A model generated the notes under the pieces. It was not told the origin of the DNA. It worked only from the letters and a program-made list of their open reading frames with translations, and did no database searches. From Piscinibacter gummiphilus (GTDB lineage Bacteria > Pseudomonadota > Gammaproteobacteria > Burkholderiales > Burkholderiaceae_C), in contig NZ_CP136336.1 in the NCBI RefSeq assembly GCF_032681285.1, positions 1,413,001 to 1,477,000 of the forward strand: a stretch of 64,000 bases of DNA, written 5' to 3'. The first letter of the stretch is position 1; the number at the start of each line of letters is the position of its first letter. Both the position numbers and the translations under genes were made by a program. Below are positions 55,602-64,000 of this stretch, one piece after another.

Positions 55602-56018
55602 ATGTTTGCATCCGCCTTCTCCGCCCCCAGCAAGCGCCAGCTCGGCGCCTACCAGCAAGTCCACGTGACCACCGGCGTCGACGGCGCTTCGCCGCACCGC
55701 CTGGTGCAGATGCTCTTCGAAGGCCTGCTCGACTCGCTGGCGCGCGCCCGCGGCGCCATCGCCCACGGCAACGTGGTGCTCAAGGGTGAGGAGATCGGCC
55801 GCGCGGTGCGCATCGTCGAAGAAGGCCTCAAGGCCGGGCTCAATGTTCAGGATGGCGGCCAGCTCGCCCGTGACCTGCACGACCTCTACGCCTACGTGAC
55901 CTTGCGCCTCACCTACGCCAACCTGCACAACGACGAGGGCGCGATCGCCGAGTGCGTGAAGCTCATCGAGCCCATCGCCGCGGCCTGGGACGAGATCGCC
56001 CAGAAGGACGCTGCATGA
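55602..56018 (+). CDS. fliS: Flagellin export chaperone FliS
   Basis: A 138-residue helical chaperone that keeps flagellin soluble before export. Family features: YQQVHVTTGVDGASPHRLVQ, MLFEGLLDSLARARGAI, the glycine-rich region after helix two, and DLHDLYAYVTLRLTYANLHN. The stop overlaps the fliT-like start in an ATGA junction. Confidence 0.95.
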   Translation: MFASAFSAPSKRQLGAYQQVHVTTGVDGASPHRLVQMLFEGLLDSLARARGAIAHGNVVLKGEEIGRAVRIVEEGLKAGLNVQDGGQLARDLHDLYAYVTLRLTYANLHNDEGAIAECVKLIEPIAAAWDEIAQKDAA

Positions 56019-56371
56019 AGCGCAGCACCCTCCGCTCGGCTGCCATCGCCCGCCACAACCCGACCGACGCCATGAACTCCGCACTGCTCCAGTACTACGA
56101 AGCGATCGAACAGGCCAGCGCCGACATGCTGCTGGCCGCCCGCGCCGGCAACTGGGACGCCGTGGTCAAGCTCGAAGGCGCCTGCGCGCTGCTCATCTCG
56201 CAGCTCAAGCACGCCGCCACCAAGCAGGCGCTCGACACCGAAGAGGCGCAGCTCAAGTCGCGCATCATGCAGCGCATCCTGATCAACGACGCCGAGATCC
56301 GCCAGCTGGCCGAGCCCTGGCTGGAAGACCTCGACGGCATCCTCGCCGGCAAGCCCAAGTCGGTTCACTGA
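56015..56371 (+). CDS. fliT: FliT-like flagellar chaperone
   Basis: A 118-residue, highly helical protein just after fliS. The position, size and pattern (MNSALLQYYEAIEQASADML, then LKSRIMQRILINDAEIRQLA) suit FliT, which binds FliD and, in enterics, restrains FlhDC. Sequence similarity to enteric FliT is weak. The ATG at 56015 overlaps the fliS stop; a start at an internal ATG (56072) would give ~99 residues and cannot be excluded. Confidence 0.8.
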   Translation: MKRSTLRSAAIARHNPTDAMNSALLQYYEAIEQASADMLLAARAGNWDAVVKLEGACALLISQLKHAATKQALDTEEAQLKSRIMQRILINDAEIRQLAEPWLEDLDGILAGKPKSVH

Positions 56372-56388
56372 CTGGAGGCAACGAGCCC

Positions 56389-57144
56389 GTGGACTCCCTG
56401 CCCATGCAGCTCGACGCCCTGGCCGCCGCGCATGGTGGCCTGGCCGATTTCCGCATCGATTCGCCCGCCGAGATCCTCTCGGTGCTGAAGAGCCTGCAGG
56501 GCGGCAACGTGCTGGTCAACCTCAACGGCAGTGACGGCACGGCCTTCACCACCACGCTCTGGGCGGTCGACCCCGACCGCGGCATCCTGAGCTTCAGCGC
56601 CGACGAGCACAGCAGCCAGGTGCAGCAGCTGGTCGAAGCCGAAGAGGCCGTGGCCGTGGCGTACCTCGACAGCATCAAGCTCCAGTTCGACGTGAGCGGG
56701 CTGCTGCTCGTGCACGGCGGCAAGACCTGTGCGCTCAGCTGCTCGCTGCCGCGCGTGCTCTACCGCTTCCAGCGGCGCGCCGGCTACCGCGTGCGCCCCA
56801 TCCTGCGCAACACTCCGGTGGCCAAGGTGCGCCACCCGATGATTCCCGACATGGCCTTGACCTTGCGGGTGCTCGACGTGAGCATCGGCGGCTGCGCGCT
56901 CTTCCTGCCCGACGACGTGCCGCCGCTGCAACCCGGCGTGGTGCTCAATGGTGTGCAGATCGAACTCGGCCTCGACACCCGGCTCACCACCTCGCTGCGC
57001 CTGCAGCACGTGACCTCGCTCAACCAGGAGGCGAAGGGTGTGCGCCTGGGCTGCGAGATCGTCGATCCGAGTGCCGACACCTTGCGCTCGCTGCAGCGCT
57101 ACATCAACCAGACCCAGCGGCGCGCACGCGCGCTCGGCGGCTGA
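56389..57144 (+). CDS. ycgR: Flagellar brake protein YcgR (PilZ, c-di-GMP receptor)
   Basis: A 251-residue two-domain protein: an N-terminal YcgR domain (~1-115) and a C-terminal PilZ domain (~120-240). The PilZ c-di-GMP motifs are present: RRAGYRVRP (RxxxR) near 127 and DVSIGGCALF (D/NxSxxG) near 163. When bound to c-di-GMP such proteins slow the flagellar motor through MotA/FliG. The GTG start at 56389 is favoured over an ATG 15 bases later because GGAGG at 56374-56378 is well placed for it. It follows fliT by 17 bases. Confidence 0.92.
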   Translation: MDSLPMQLDALAAAHGGLADFRIDSPAEILSVLKSLQGGNVLVNLNGSDGTAFTTTLWAVDPDRGILSFSADEHSSQVQQLVEAEEAVAVAYLDSIKLQFDVSGLLLVHGGKTCALSCSLPRVLYRFQRRAGYRVRPILRNTPVAKVRHPMIPDMALTLRVLDVSIGGCALFLPDDVPPLQPGVVLNGVQIELGLDTRLTTSLRLQHVTSLNQEAKGVRLGCEIVDPSADTLRSLQRYINQTQRRARALGG

Positions 57145-57153
57145 AGCGTCGTC

Positions 57154-57573
57154 CTATTTCTTGCTCGCGGAGGCGGCAGGCTTTGCCGCCGCGGGGGCCG
57201 ATGCCGGCTTGCCGGACGCCATGTTGACCGGCCGGTCGGCGCGCTGCAGCTCGCTCCAGGTGGCGCTGCACTGCTTGGCCAGCTTCTCGTCGAGCGCGGG
57301 GCTCGGCTTGGCCATCGCCTTCAGCGCCTTGCTGCGCTCCTCGCGGTAGCGCGCGCTGCTGCGCTGCTTCGCCAATTCGGCGCGCTGCTTGTCGTCGGGC
57401 TTGATCTTCCAGAGGGCCAGGTAGGCGTCGTCGCCGCGGCCTTTCATGTGCTCGAAGCGGGCTTCGCACTTCGCGTAGCCGAGGTCGAACTGGGCCAGCG
57501 TCTTCACGCCGGGCCCGGCGTGCACGGCGGTCGCCGCAAGCGTGAGTGCGGCGCAGGCGAAGAAGGTTCTCAT
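57154..57573 (-). CDS. Small exported protein of unknown function
   Basis: A 139-residue protein with a signal peptide (1-19, FFACAALTLAATAVHA), a charged helical middle (residues ~45-110, with two cysteines near 36 and 101) and an Ala/Pro/Lys tail. I do not recognise a family. The ATG at 57573 is set by the signal peptide; the longer frame upstream is arginine/proline-rich and lacks sense. Convergent with ycgR, 9 bp apart. Confidence 0.65.
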   Translation of the reverse strand: MRTFFACAALTLAATAVHAGPGVKTLAQFDLGYAKCEARFEHMKGRGDDAYLALWKIKPDDKQRAELAKQRSSARYREERSKALKAMAKPSPALDEKLAKQCSATWSELQRADRPVNMASGKPASAPAAAKPAASASKK

Positions 57574-57628
57574 GGGGCGCGATTGTGGTGGCGAGCGGCG
57601 CGCCCCGCTGAAACCGAGTGTGAAGCTG

Positions 57629-57937
57629 TTACCTCGGAGCCGATTCGCTTGCCGCGCCCGAGGCCGGCAGGCCGATGCGGGCGGCCGTGCGCTCGATGGC
57701 GCTGCCCGCCTTGCGGGCGCCCCGCTCGGCGGCGCTGGCCGCACGTTTGACGCCGCTGGCGGCAGCATTCACGCCGGTTTCGATGCCGCGCTCGGCGGCA
57801 CTGGCGCCGCGTTTGACGGCGCTGCCCACCTTGTTGACCACGGTCGGCTCGCTGGCCGCCTTGTCGGTGGCGAAGGCGGCGGTGGCGCACGAGACCGTGA
57901 AGACGGCCGCGAGGAGGGCGCGCAGAGTGGGTTGCAT
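57629..57937 (-). CDS. Small exported protein with internal repeats
   Basis: A 102-residue protein: signal peptide (TLRALLAAVFTVSCATAAFA) followed by a low-complexity helical region with two copies of a VKRxASAAERG unit and a related IERTAARIG end. The lysine/arginine spacing suggests a basic amphipathic helix. A GGAG site lies six bases before the ATG at 57937. Proteins like this are common as unnamed ORFs in Burkholderiales; function is unknown. Confidence 0.6.
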   Translation of the reverse strand: MQPTLRALLAAVFTVSCATAAFATDKAASEPTVVNKVGSAVKRGASAAERGIETGVNAAASGVKRAASAAERGARKAGSAIERTAARIGLPASGAASESAPR

Positions 57938-58025
57938 GGTGAGCTCCAAGGGTCGGGTCCGGAGCTTTGAATGATAGCGAGCGCTCGTTCGCGCAAAGCC
58001 GCAAAGGGCTTCGCGCGAACCCGCG

Positions 58026-58574
58026 TCAGAAGAAGAAGCGCAAGGTGACGGCGGTGGAGGTGCCGGTGTCCGTCTGCTTCGTGTCGATCCGGCCCGCGAA
58101 GTAGTCGTCGGCGTGCCCTGTCACACGCGAGTAGTAGTAGCTCGCTTCGATGCCCACCGCGAGCTTCTTGGTCACCAGGTACTCGAAGCCGACCACCGGC
58201 GCAAGCACGAATCCGGCTGCCGAGGTGTCCTGTGGCGAGCCGACCGTGTACTCGGTGTGCGACCGCATGCGGTGGTACCCGAGGCGGCTGCCCGCGAGAA
58301 ACCGGGTGTTCTCCGCCACCGGCCACAGGCCCATCGCGCCTACGCCGAGGGTGGTGTACACGCTGCGGGTGTAGGCCGTGCTGCTGTCGCTGCGCCGCTG
58401 CGTCCTGTTCGTGAAATAAGGCTCGATGCGAACGTCTGGCCCGATGTCGATCGGCACGAACACCGTCCCAGAGTTCTCGAACACCGCGACGCCGAGGCCG
58501 ACTTCTGCCGCCTGAGCGGGCATGGCCAATGCTGCTGCTGCCGTGCAGGCGCACAGCGCGAACTTGTGAATCAT
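58026..58574 (-). CDS. Small outer-membrane beta-barrel protein
   Basis: A 182-residue exported protein: signal peptide at 1-22 (LCACTAAAALAMPAQA) then alternating strands that close with VTLRFFF, a terminal phenylalanine as needed for BAM-dependent insertion. Aromatic girdles and the repeated YxYxR patterns suit an eight- to ten-stranded barrel. No named family is evident. Convergent with nothing; it lies between two small exported-protein genes and fliE. Confidence 0.72.
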   Translation of the reverse strand: MIHKFALCACTAAAALAMPAQAAEVGLGVAVFENSGTVFVPIDIGPDVRIEPYFTNRTQRRSDSSTAYTRSVYTTLGVGAMGLWPVAENTRFLAGSRLGYHRMRSHTEYTVGSPQDTSAAGFVLAPVVGFEYLVTKKLAVGIEASYYYSRVTGHADDYFAGRIDTKQTDTGTSTAVTLRFFF

Positions 58575-58650
58575 CCGATCCTCCCGTTTTTTGGAACGCG
58601 GGAGTTTGCCAGAGCGGGCGAGCGCGCCTTCGCTGCAGTGCAGCGGCGGC

Positions 58651-58980
58651 TCACACCTGCATGTTCATGATTTCCGAGTAGGCCTGGACGAGCTTGTTGC
58701 GCACCTGCAAGGTGGCCTGGAAGCCGATCTGCGCCTTCTGCATCGCGACCATCGTCTCTTCGAGGCTGACGGTCGGGTTGCCCAGCTGCACCTGGCGTTG
58801 CATCTCGGAGGCCTGGTTCTGGCTTTCGCTCACCGAGCGCAGGGCACTCGTGAGCTGCGCCTGGAAGCCGCCGCCCGTGACGGACTTGGCACCGCGTGTG
58901 TTCAGCGGCTGGCCGTCCACGCCCAGACCCGCGCGGGCCACGGCCTGCTCGAAGTTGAAGGGCTTGAGGGTCACGTTCAT
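58651..58980 (-). CDS. fliE: Flagellar hook-basal body protein FliE
   Basis: A 109-residue rod adaptor between the MS ring (FliF) and the rod. The C-terminal region AQIGFQATLQVRNKLVQAYS then EIMNMQV is the family signature; the central GNPTVSLEETMVAMQKA also fits. It is divergent from fliF, as in other proteobacteria, sharing a 150-bp promoter gap. I found no clear sigma-54 or sigma-28 site there, so FlhDC-dependent class II control is assumed. Confidence 0.95.
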   Translation of the reverse strand: MNVTLKPFNFEQAVARAGLGVDGQPLNTRGAKSVTGGGFQAQLTSALRSVSESQNQASEMQRQVQLGNPTVSLEETMVAMQKAQIGFQATLQVRNKLVQAYSEIMNMQV

Positions 58981-59130
58981 GGCATTGAACTGTAGGCAAG
59001 TGTGTAAGCAGAGATGTTCGGAAGTGGGGCGGCTTTGTCGGCCTGTTCAACCCATGCCCCACCCTCAAGTTCTCGAACAATCGTTGTCAGACGGGTGCAT
59101 TTGCGCCCAGCGAGCACACCCCAGAGCAAC

Positions 59131-60801
59131 ATGGACAACGCGGTCGCCATCGCCAACCCCAACGTTCTTCCCGCCAACGCCGGCTTCGGCGCCCGGCTGG
59201 CGGCATTGCCCACCAAGAGCCGCATCGGCCTGGGGTTGGGCGTAGCCGCGCTCATTGCCGTGCTGGCCGCGCTCACGCTCTGGAGCAGCCAGGGCGACTA
59301 CAAGGTGCTCTACGCCAACCTGTCCGACAAGGACGGCGGCGCCATCATTGCCCAGCTCTCGCAGCTCAACGTGCCCTACCGCTACACCGAAGGTGGCGGC
59401 GCGATCCTCGTGCCGGCTTCTCAGGTGCACGACCTGCGCCTGAAGCTTGCCTCGGCCGGCCTGCCCAAGGGCTCGGTGGTCGGCTTCGAGCTGATGGATG
59501 GCGCCAAGTTCGGCCAGACGCAGTTCCAGGAGCGCCTCACCTTCCAGCGCGGGCTGGAGGGCGAACTCACCCGCTCCATCACCGCCATGCCTTCCGTGCA
59601 AAACGCACGCGTGCACCTGGCGTTGCCCAATCAGAATGGGTTCTTCCGGGAACAGCAGAAACCCAGCGCCTCCGTGATGCTCACGCTCTACCCCGGCCGC
59701 ACGCTCGACCGTTCGCAGGTGGCCGGCATCGTGCACCTCGTCTCGAGCAGCGTGCCCGAGATGAACCCCAAGGCCGTGAGCGTGCTCGACCAGACCGGCG
59801 CGCTGCTGTCGGGCCCGCAAGAGGGCAACAACGGCGCCGGGCTCGATGCGCAGCAGCTGCAATACGTGAACCAGATCGAGGCGAGCTACACCAAGCGCAT
59901 CCTCGACATCCTCGAGCCCGTGGTCGGCCGCGACAACCTGCGTGCGCAGGTCACCGCCGAACTCGACTTCTCGCAGACCGAAGCCACCTCCGAAGAATTC
60001 AAGCCCAACCAGGGCCCGAACGCCCAGGCCACCGTGCGCAGCATGCAAAGCAGCGAGCAGAGCGGCAGCCAGGCGGGCGGAGCGACCGGCATCCCCGGCG
60101 CCACCTCCAACCAGCCGCCCGTGGCGGCCACCGCCCCGGTGACGGGTGCCTCGTCTCCGCTGCAGGCCGCGCAGGCCGGCGGCCAGAGCAACAGCAGCCG
60201 AAGCGCCGTCACCAACTACGAGGTCGACAAGACCGTGAAGGTGACGCGCAACGCCACCGGCACCGTGAAGCGCCTCAACGCCGCGGTGGTGGTCAACCAC
60301 ATCACCAAGACCGACGCCAAGGGCAAGACCACCACCACGCCGCTCACCGCCGGCGAGCTGGAGAACCTCAACAGCCTGGTGCGCGAGAGCATCGGCTTCA
60401 AGCAGGACCGCGGCGACTCGGTGAAGATCATCAACGCACCCTTCAAGGTCGAGGCCGCCCCGAAGGACGAGACCCCGATCTGGAAGCAGCCCGCCACCGT
60501 CGACCTGCTGCGTGCCGCCGTCGTGCCGGCTGCGCTGGCACTCGTGGCCCTGGTCGTCATCTTCACGCTCATCCGCCCGGCACTCAAGGCCGCGCTGCAG
60601 CCGCCCGCCCCCGAGCCGCGCGAGGCGCTGGCCGTGGTCGACGACAAGGAGTCGCTGCCCGAGGAGCCCGAGATGCTGCGCATCGAATCGCCCAAGGTCA
60701 GCGCCCACCTGGCGAGCGCGCGCACCTTCGCCAAGGAAAACCCGTCTGCCGTGGCCAACATCGTGCGCGGCTGGGTCAATGGCGACACCCTGAAGGCATA
60801 A
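59131..60801 (+). CDS. fliF: Flagellar MS-ring protein FliF
   Basis: A 556-residue ring protein that anchors the basal body in the inner membrane. Two membrane segments (~29-50 and ~448-470) flank the periplasmic ring-building domains, with YRYTEGGGAILVPASQVHDL, GFELMDGAKFGQTQFQERLT and FQRGLEGELTRSITAM. The C-terminal cytoplasmic tail (~520-556) ends in VANIVRGWVNGDTLKA, which binds FliG. The ATG at 59131 is the first consistent with the family; earlier in-frame sequence is Ser/Pro-rich. Confidence 0.97.
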   Translation: MDNAVAIANPNVLPANAGFGARLAALPTKSRIGLGLGVAALIAVLAALTLWSSQGDYKVLYANLSDKDGGAIIAQLSQLNVPYRYTEGGGAILVPASQVHDLRLKLASAGLPKGSVVGFELMDGAKFGQTQFQERLTFQRGLEGELTRSITAMPSVQNARVHLALPNQNGFFREQQKPSASVMLTLYPGRTLDRSQVAGIVHLVSSSVPEMNPKAVSVLDQTGALLSGPQEGNNGAGLDAQQLQYVNQIEASYTKRILDILEPVVGRDNLRAQVTAELDFSQTEATSEEFKPNQGPNAQATVRSMQSSEQSGSQAGGATGIPGATSNQPPVAATAPVTGASSPLQAAQAGGQSNSSRSAVTNYEVDKTVKVTRNATGTVKRLNAAVVVNHITKTDAKGKTTTTPLTAGELENLNSLVRESIGFKQDRGDSVKIINAPFKVEAAPKDETPIWKQPATVDLLRAAVVPAALALVALVVIFTLIRPALKAALQPPAPEPREALAVVDDKESLPEEPEMLRIESPKVSAHLASARTFAKENPSAVANIVRGWVNGDTLKA

Positions 60802-60813
60802 CGAAACAACATC

Positions 60814-61809
60814 ATGGATGCACAGGGTCTGGAAGACGCCGCGATACTGCTGATGTCCCTCGGCGAGGAAGAAGCCTCCGAGGTCTTCAAGCACCTCACG
60901 CCGAAGGAAGTGCAAGGCCTGGGCGAGACCATCGCCCGCATGAAGAGCATTCCGCGCGAGAAGCTCGACGACGTGCTCACCAAGTTCGCCTCGGTGGCCT
61001 CCGAGCAGAGCATGCTCGTGACCGACACCGACGAATACGTGAAGGCGGTGCTGCGCAAGGCCCTCGGCGAAGACAAGGCCAACCTGCTGATCGACCGCAT
61101 CCTGCAGGGGGGCGACGTCTCCGGCATCGAAAGCCTGAAGTGGATGGACTCCAACTCGGTGGCCGAGCTGCTGCGCAACGAGCACCCGCAGATCGTGGCG
61201 GCCATCCTCGTGCACCTCGACTTCGACCAGGCGTCCGGTGTCCTGAAATGTTTTACCGAGCGCCAGCGCAACGAAGTGCTGGTGCGCGTGGCCACGCTCG
61301 ACGGCATCCAGCCCTCGGCGCTGAAAGACCTGAACGAGGTGATGAGCAAGGTGCTCGCCGGCGGTGACAAGCTGCGCAAGGCCTCGCTCGGCGGCGTGAA
61401 GACGGCGGCCGAGATGATCAACCTGCTGGGCGGCAGCGTCGAGACCGCGGTGCTCGACTACATCCGCGAAGCCGACAACGAGTTGGCCCAGAAGATCATG
61501 GACAACATGTTCACCTTCGACGACCTGGAGAAGGTCGACGACAAGGGCATCCAGCTGCTGCTGAAGGAGGTGCAGAGCGAGTCGCTCGTGATCGCGCTCA
61601 AGGGTGCGACGCCCGAGATGCGCGAGAAGGTGTTCAAGAACATGTCGACCCGCGCCGCCGAGACGCTGCGCGAAGACCTCGAGTCGCGCGGCCCGGTGCG
61701 TGTCTCCGAAGTCGAAGCCGAGCAGAAGGAAATGCTCAAGATCGTGAGACGCCTGGCCGACGAAGGCCAGATCGTGTTGGGCGGTGGCGGCGACGATGAG
61801 TTCCTCTAA
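60814..61809 (+). CDS. fliG: Flagellar motor switch protein FliG
   Basis: A 331-residue rotor protein that meets FliF, FliM and MotA. Recognisable are the N-terminal AAILLMSLGEEEASEVFKHL, the middle EHPQIVAAILVHLDFDQASG (FliM binding; near 126-145) and the C-terminal torque helix with charged residues LALKGATPEMREKVFKNMST and RAAETLREDLESRGPVRVSE. It starts 12 bases after fliF. Confidence 0.97.
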   Translation: MDAQGLEDAAILLMSLGEEEASEVFKHLTPKEVQGLGETIARMKSIPREKLDDVLTKFASVASEQSMLVTDTDEYVKAVLRKALGEDKANLLIDRILQGGDVSGIESLKWMDSNSVAELLRNEHPQIVAAILVHLDFDQASGVLKCFTERQRNEVLVRVATLDGIQPSALKDLNEVMSKVLAGGDKLRKASLGGVKTAAEMINLLGGSVETAVLDYIREADNELAQKIMDNMFTFDDLEKVDDKGIQLLLKEVQSESLVIALKGATPEMREKVFKNMSTRAAETLREDLESRGPVRVSEVEAEQKEMLKIVRRLADEGQIVLGGGGDDEFL

Positions 61810-62563
61810 AAACGGCGGCGCGCCCAAGCCGGCGTCCCCCTACGCCCGGTTCATCCCACGCGAGGAGTTGAACTCCTTCGCCGCGTGGAAGCCCGGTGCC
61901 CTCACCGGCAACGAAGACGCGCCGCAAGCCCCCGTGCAGCGTGCCGAGCCCCCGGCTCCGCCCGCGCCACCCAAGCCCTCGCCCGAAGAGGAGCTCGCCG
62001 CCCACGTCAAGGCCGCGCGCACGTCGGGCTATCAAGACGGCTACCGCGACGGCCTGGTGGCGCTCGACGGCTTCAAGCAGAGCTACGCCGCGCAGATCAC
62101 CGCGCAGATGGGCGCCATCGCCGAGTCGTACAACCGCCAGCTCGACGCTTTGCAGCAGGACATGGCCCGCGCCCTGGCCGTCTCGGCCACGCACCTTGCG
62201 CGCCAGATCGTGCGCAGCGAACTCAAGCAGCGCCCCGAACTGGTGGCCGCCGTGGCGCAGGAAGCGGTCGACACCCTCCTGCGCAGCGCCCAGCACATCA
62301 CGCTGCGCGTGCACCCCGACGACCATGCCCTCGTGGCCCAAGGCGCCGCCGAGGTGATCGAAGCGCGTGGCGGGCGTGTGATCTCCGACAGCGAGATCAC
62401 CCGTGGCGGCTGTGTGGTCGAGTCCGACATCGGCGTGATCGACGCAAGCGTGGAGACCCGCTGGCGCCGCGCCGCCGCCTCGCTCGGCTGCGACGAACGC
62501 TGGAACGGCGGCCCGTCGGCCGATGAAGACACCGCGATGGATGACGAGAGGGGCACACCATGA
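61796..62563 (+). CDS. fliH: Flagellar export apparatus protein FliH
   Basis: A 255-residue regulator of the FliI ATPase. The N-terminus ([20 protein letters not shown]) is followed by a Pro/Ala linker and then the coiled-coil/assembly domain (~100-230) with [20 protein letters not shown] and [20 protein letters not shown]. The ATG at 61796 lies inside the fliG end (14-base overlap), and it ends in an ATGA overlap with fliI. Confidence 0.95.
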   Translation: MSSSKNGGAPKPASPYARFIPREELNSFAAWKPGALTGNEDAPQAPVQRAEPPAPPAPPKPSPEEELAAHVKAARTSGYQDGYRDGLVALDGFKQSYAAQITAQMGAIAESYNRQLDALQQDMARALAVSATHLARQIVRSELKQRPELVAAVAQEAVDTLLRSAQHITLRVHPDDHALVAQGAAEVIEARGGRVISDSEITRGGCVVESDIGVIDASVETRWRRAAASLGCDERWNGGPSADEDTAMDDERGTP

Positions 62564-63996
62564 TCGCCTCGCCCATCGAAACCCATGCCATGGAGCAGGG
62601 CGAGAAGTGGCACCGCTACCTCGCCGACCTGCAGAACTTCGCCGCCGACCCCGTGCCGCTGGAGACGCAGGGCACGCTGGTGCGCGTGGCCGGCCTCGTG
62701 CTCGAAGCCGCGGGCATCCGCGTGCCGGTGGGCTCGGTGTGCCAGATCCACATGGACGACCACCACAACGTGCCGCCCGTGCTGGCCGAGGTGGTGGGCT
62801 TCTCGGGCGACCGCGCCTACCTCATGCCCACCAGCAGCGACGTGCAGGGCCTGGCGAGCGGCGCCCGCGTGGTGCCGCGCCCCTCGCCCATCGTGCCGCT
62901 GCAACTTGCCACCCCCAACCACCCCTGGCGCCGCGGCGAAGACCGCACGCAGCACCTGCCGGTGGGTGACGGCCTGCTCGGCCGCGTGATCGACTCGCAC
63001 GGCCACCCCATCGACCGCAAGGGCCCGCTGCACCACGTGCAGAAGGAGCCGCTCGTGCGCCGCTCCATCAACGCAATGGACCGCGACCCCATCCGCCAAC
63101 CGCTCGACACCGGCGTGCGTGCCATCAACAGCATGCTCACCGTGGGCCGCGGCCAGCGCATCGGCCTCTTTGCCGGCACGGGCGTCGGCAAGTCGGTGCT
63201 GCTGGGCATGATGGCCCGCTACACCGCGGCCGACGTGATCGTGGTCGGGCTCATCGGCGAGCGTGGCCGTGAAGTGAAAGAGTTCATCGAAGACATCCTG
63301 GGCGAAGACGGCATCCGCCGCTCGGTGGTCGTGGCCGCGCCGGCCGACGCACCGCCGCTCACCCGCATGCAGGGCGCCAACTACGCCACCGCCATTGCCG
63401 AACACTTCCGCGACCGTGGTCAGCATGTGCTGCTGCTGATGGATTCGCTCACCCGCTATGCGATGGCACAGCGCGAGATTGCACTCGCCATCGGCGAGCC
63501 GCCGGCCACCAAGGGCTACCCGCCGAGCTGCTTCGCCAAGCTGCCGCAGCTGGTGGAGCGCAGCGGCAACGGCATCCACGGCGTGGGCTCGATCACCGCC
63601 TTCTACACCGTGCTCAGCGAAGGCGACGACCAGCAGGACCCGATCGCCGATGCGGCCCGAGGCATCCTCGACGGCCACATCGTGCTGAGCCGCGAGCTGG
63701 CCGAAGCCGGCCACTACCCGGCCATCGACATCGAGCGCTCGATCTCGCGCGTGATGAACAACGTAAGCGAAGGTGCGCACATCGATGCCGCCCGCCGCTT
63801 CCGCCAGCTGCATGCCAAGTACAACAAGGCGCGCGACCTGATACAGCTCGGCGCCTACACCCCCGGCCATGACCCCGAGCTCGACACCGCGGTGCGCCTG
63901 CACCCGCAGATGGTGTCGCTGCTGCAGCAGGACATGCACCGGCCCGCGTCCCTCACCCAGAGCCTGCGCGAACTGCGCGAGCTCACCACCCACTGA
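62560..63996 (+). CDS. fliI: Flagellum-specific ATPase FliI
   Basis: A 478-residue F1-type ATPase that powers flagellar protein export. Walker [16 protein letters not shown] lies near 205, the catalytic glutamate region [20 protein letters not shown] near 225, and Walker [20 protein letters not shown] near 290. The N-terminal beta barrel and C-terminal [10 protein letters not shown] helices are complete; the stop is four bases from the right edge. The start overlaps the fliH stop. fliJ and the rest of the operon would follow beyond the window. Confidence 0.97.
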   Translation: MIASPIETHAMEQGEKWHRYLADLQNFAADPVPLETQGTLVRVAGLVLEAAGIRVPVGSVCQIHMDDHHNVPPVLAEVVGFSGDRAYLMPTSSDVQGLASGARVVPRPSPIVPLQLATPNHPWRRGEDRTQHLPVGDGLLGRVIDSHGHPIDRKGPLHHVQKEPLVRRSINAMDRDPIRQPLDTGVRAINSMLTVGRGQRIGLFAGTGVGKSVLLGMMARYTAADVIVVGLIGERGREVKEFIEDILGEDGIRRSVVVAAPADAPPLTRMQGANYATAIAEHFRDRGQHVLLLMDSLTRYAMAQREIALAIGEPPATKGYPPSCFAKLPQLVERSGNGIHGVGSITAFYTVLSEGDDQQDPIADAARGILDGHIVLSRELAEAGHYPAIDIERSISRVMNNVSEGAHIDAARRFRQLHAKYNKARDLIQLGAYTPGHDPELDTAVRLHPQMVSLLQQDMHRPASLTQSLRELRELTTH

Positions 63997-64000
63997 ATCA

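Overview
This is a 64 kb piece of a high-GC chromosome from a motile betaproteobacterium of the order Burkholderiales. That placement rests on the FlhDC flagellar master regulator, a FliE/FliF divergent pair, the BPSS1780-type membrane protein next to thrB, CheZ-type chemotaxis, and strongly C/G-ending codons. The Rubrivivax/Roseateles/Rhizobacter neighbourhood is plausible, but the genus is inference. I see no rRNA, tRNA, phage, transposase or CRISPR array.

Left half (1-30 kb): housekeeping and regulatory genes. In order: the tail of an FAD-dependent oxidoreductase; panB convergent with it and divergent from a LysR regulator; a glycosyltransferase; a minus-strand run of thrB, a BPSS1780 membrane protein and an SDR oxidoreductase; a possible short lipase-chaperone-like protein divergent from a secreted cutinase-like hydrolase; an AraC regulator; a membrane diguanylate cyclase; an MgtC-family protein; an outer-membrane protein; an exported ATP-dependent DNA ligase (LigE type); polA; and a complete branched-chain amino acid ABC transporter (livGFHM plus binding protein) ended by a clear terminator. 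Next come a lipoprotein esterase, argH, an AlgZ/AlgR-like two-component pair with a GTG-coupled third gene, a DODA-type dioxygenase and a large FtsX-type permease.

Middle (30-48 kb): chemotaxis. A long minus-strand array holds a small CheZ-like protein, CheY, CheA, six methyl-accepting chemotaxis proteins, a free periplasmic Cache protein and CheW. Divergent from it is a sensorless REC-histidine kinase with its NarL-type response regulator. A roughly 470-bp non-coding element bounded by inverted hairpin modules separates that pair from the motA-motB-cheY-cheZ operon. A miniature relative of the element closes the other end of the MCP array. No cheR, cheB or cheD is in the window.

Right end (48-64 kb): flagellum. 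flhDC has its own terminator. Two short flagellin genes, fliD, fliS, a fliT-like gene and a ycgR brake gene lie on the plus strand. Three small envelope genes and fliE lie on the minus strand, and fliF-fliG-fliH-fliI run off the right edge. Sigma-28-like promoters with a common layout can be read in front of motA, fliC, fliS, cheW and the Cache gene, and weaker ones in front of fliD and the cheZ-like gene. They tie the chemotaxis array and the late flagellar genes into one regulon under FlhDC control.

The least expected observation is compositional. The 3' ends of all four genes that abut the repeat element or its miniature shift from C-ending to G/T-ending codons.
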